6,054 nt of DNA from Caulobacteraceae bacterium (GTDB taxonomy: Bacteria > Pseudomonadota > Alphaproteobacteria > Caulobacterales > Caulobacteraceae). Position numbers and translations under genes: made by a program. Within the stretch, counting starts at the first letter, position 1, and each line of letters begins with the position of its first letter. Shown one piece after another: positions 5,152 to 6,054 of this stretch. The notes below the pieces were generated by a model, which ran no database searches, had not been told where the DNA came from, and worked only from the letters and a program-made list of their open reading frames with translations. The stretch is from positions 1 to 6,054 of the forward strand of contig JASLDZ010000061.1 of the NCBI GenBank assembly GCA_030151985.1, written 5' to 3'.

Positions 5152-6054
5152 ATGGACGTTCCGGTCTTCACCCACCCCGACATGCTGCGCCACCGCCCCG
5201 GCGGCGGACATCCGGAGCGTCCCGAGCGGCTGACGGCGGTGCTGGACGCGCTGGAGGACGCCGCGCTCGGCCGCGACCGCCGGGACGCCCCCTCGGTGCG
5301 GCGCGAGGACCTGCTGCGCGTGCACCCCGCCGCCCATGTCGACCGGATCTTCGCCGCCGAGCCGCCGCTCGGCCCCGACGCCGACGGCGAACCGCCCACC
5401 CGTGCGCTTGACGCCGACACCCGCCTTTCTCCCGGCAGCGTCGCCGCCGCCCTGCGCGCCACGGGCGCGGTGGTGGAGGCGGTCAAGGTGGTCGCGCGCG
5501 GCGACCTTGTCCGCGCCTTCTGCGCCGTGCGCCCGCCCGGCCACCATGCGGAGCCGGCGGAGGCGATGGGCTTCTGCCTGTTCTCGACCGTCGCCGTGGC
5601 CGCCCGCGCGGCGCAGGCGGCGGGGCTCGCGAGGGTCGCCGTGGTCGACTTCGACGTCCACCACGGCAACGGCACCCAGGCCGCGTTCGAGACGGACCCG
5701 AGCCTGTTCCTCGCCTCCATCCATCAGATGCCGCTCTATCCCGGCACCGGCGCCGAGGAGGAGACGGGCGTCGGCAACATCGCCAACGCGCCGGTGCCGC
5801 CGCTGGTCAGCCGCGAGCATTGGCGGGCGCGCTTCGCCGAGCGGCTGATGCCCGCGCTCGACGCCTTCGGCCCCGACCTCGTGATCGTCTCGGCCGGCTT
5901 CGACGCCCACGCCCGCGACCCGCTGGCGCACCAGCAGCTGGAGGCGGAGGACTTCGCCTGGGCCACCCGCGCGATCCTGGAAGTGGCGGAAGGCCGCGCC
6001 GGCGGTCGGGTTGTGTCCTCGCTTGAGGGCGGTTACGACCTTCGGGGTCTGGGG
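5152..6054 (+). CDS. Histone deacetylase / acetylpolyamine amidohydrolase family protein, 3' end beyond window
   Basis: The frame is open from ATG 5152 to the last base, giving 301 residues without a stop; bacterial members are usually just over 300, so little is missing. This zinc-dependent family removes acetyl groups from proteins, polyamines or small amines. The active site is complete: tandem His131-His132 in RPPGHHAE, zinc ligands Asp168 and His170 in DFDVHHGNGTQ, Asp251 in SAGFDAH, and catalytic Tyr295 in LEGGYD. The N-terminal HPERPERL (20-27) is also typical. No signal peptide is seen. ATG 5152 is the only reasonable start, since an in-frame TAG lies 15 nt upstream. Despite the 'histone' name, the bacterial substrate is unknown. 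The gene is divergent from an acetyltransferase, which makes a functional opposition conceivable. From memory, xseB, ispA and dxs often follow this gene in related bacteria, which would lie outside the window. Confidence 0.94.
   Translation, partial: MDVPVFTHPDMLRHRPGGGHPERPERLTAVLDALEDAALGRDRRDAPSVRREDLLRVHPAAHVDRIFAAEPPLGPDADGEPPTRALDADTRLSPGSVAAALRATGAVVEAVKVVARGDLVRAFCAVRPPGHHAEPAEAMGFCLFSTVAVAARAAQAAGLARVAVVDFDVHHGNGTQAAFETDPSLFLASIHQMPLYPGTGAEEETGVGNIANAPVPPLVSREHWRARFAERLMPALDAFGPDLVIVSAGFDAHARDPLAHQQLEAEDFAWATRAILEVAEGRAGGRVVSSLEGGYDLRGLG

Noticed and set aside
4540..5931. N-terminal extension of the mntA frame up to 5931 on the minus strand
   Set aside because: The upstream part is low-complexity Arg/Gly/Ala sequence antisense to the deacetylase gene and out of frame in the GNAT gene. 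MntA is complete from 4539 at the normal family length.

Overview
This 6,054-base window is very GC-rich, with a strong G/C preference at third codon positions and tightly packed genes. It reads as a chromosomal segment from an alphaproteobacterium. The CarB sequence, the gene families present and the palindromic 'cctcccccg / cgggggagg' intergenic element suggest Caulobacterales (Caulobacter, Phenylobacterium or Brevundimonas type). That placement is inference from remembered family resemblance, not from a search.

Layout from left to right: (1) the 3' end of carB, the large subunit of carbamoyl-phosphate synthase (1-852, +); (2) a 140-bp symmetric palindromic repeat element (867-1006) filling the gap between two convergent genes; (3) an N-formylglutamate amidohydrolase-family gene (1026-1790, -); (4) divergent from it across 50 bp, a transglutaminase-like cysteine protease/transferase (1841-2752, +); (5) a four-gene minus-strand run, read from right to left as GNAT acetyltransferase (5108-4554), MntA-type nucleotidyltransferase antitoxin (4539-4255), HepT-type HEPN RNase toxin (4262-3927) and a CoxE-like von Willebrand factor A protein (3927-2755); (6) divergent from the acetyltransferase across 43 bp, a histone-deacetylase/acetylpolyamine-amidohydrolase family gene (5152-6054, +) that is still open at the right edge.

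The minus-strand run is the most interesting part. Its spacings are 14 bp (GNAT to mntA), an 8-nt overlap (mntA to hepT) and a 1-nt TGATG overlap (hepT to the VWA gene), so the four genes are probably co-transcribed and the last three translationally linked. A HEPN/MNT toxin-antitoxin pair is thus placed directly in front of a VWA gene whose family normally sits beside a MoxR AAA+ ATPase, and no such ATPase is visible here. Whether this is a functional three-gene system or a toxin-antitoxin cassette that landed between the ATPase and VWA genes cannot be decided from the window. The GNAT and deacetylase genes share a short divergent promoter region and could act on related acetylated substrates, but this is conjecture.

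Apart from the 173-bp gap holding the palindromic element, the window has almost no non-coding DNA. I see no tRNA, rRNA, CRISPR array, insertion sequence or transposase.
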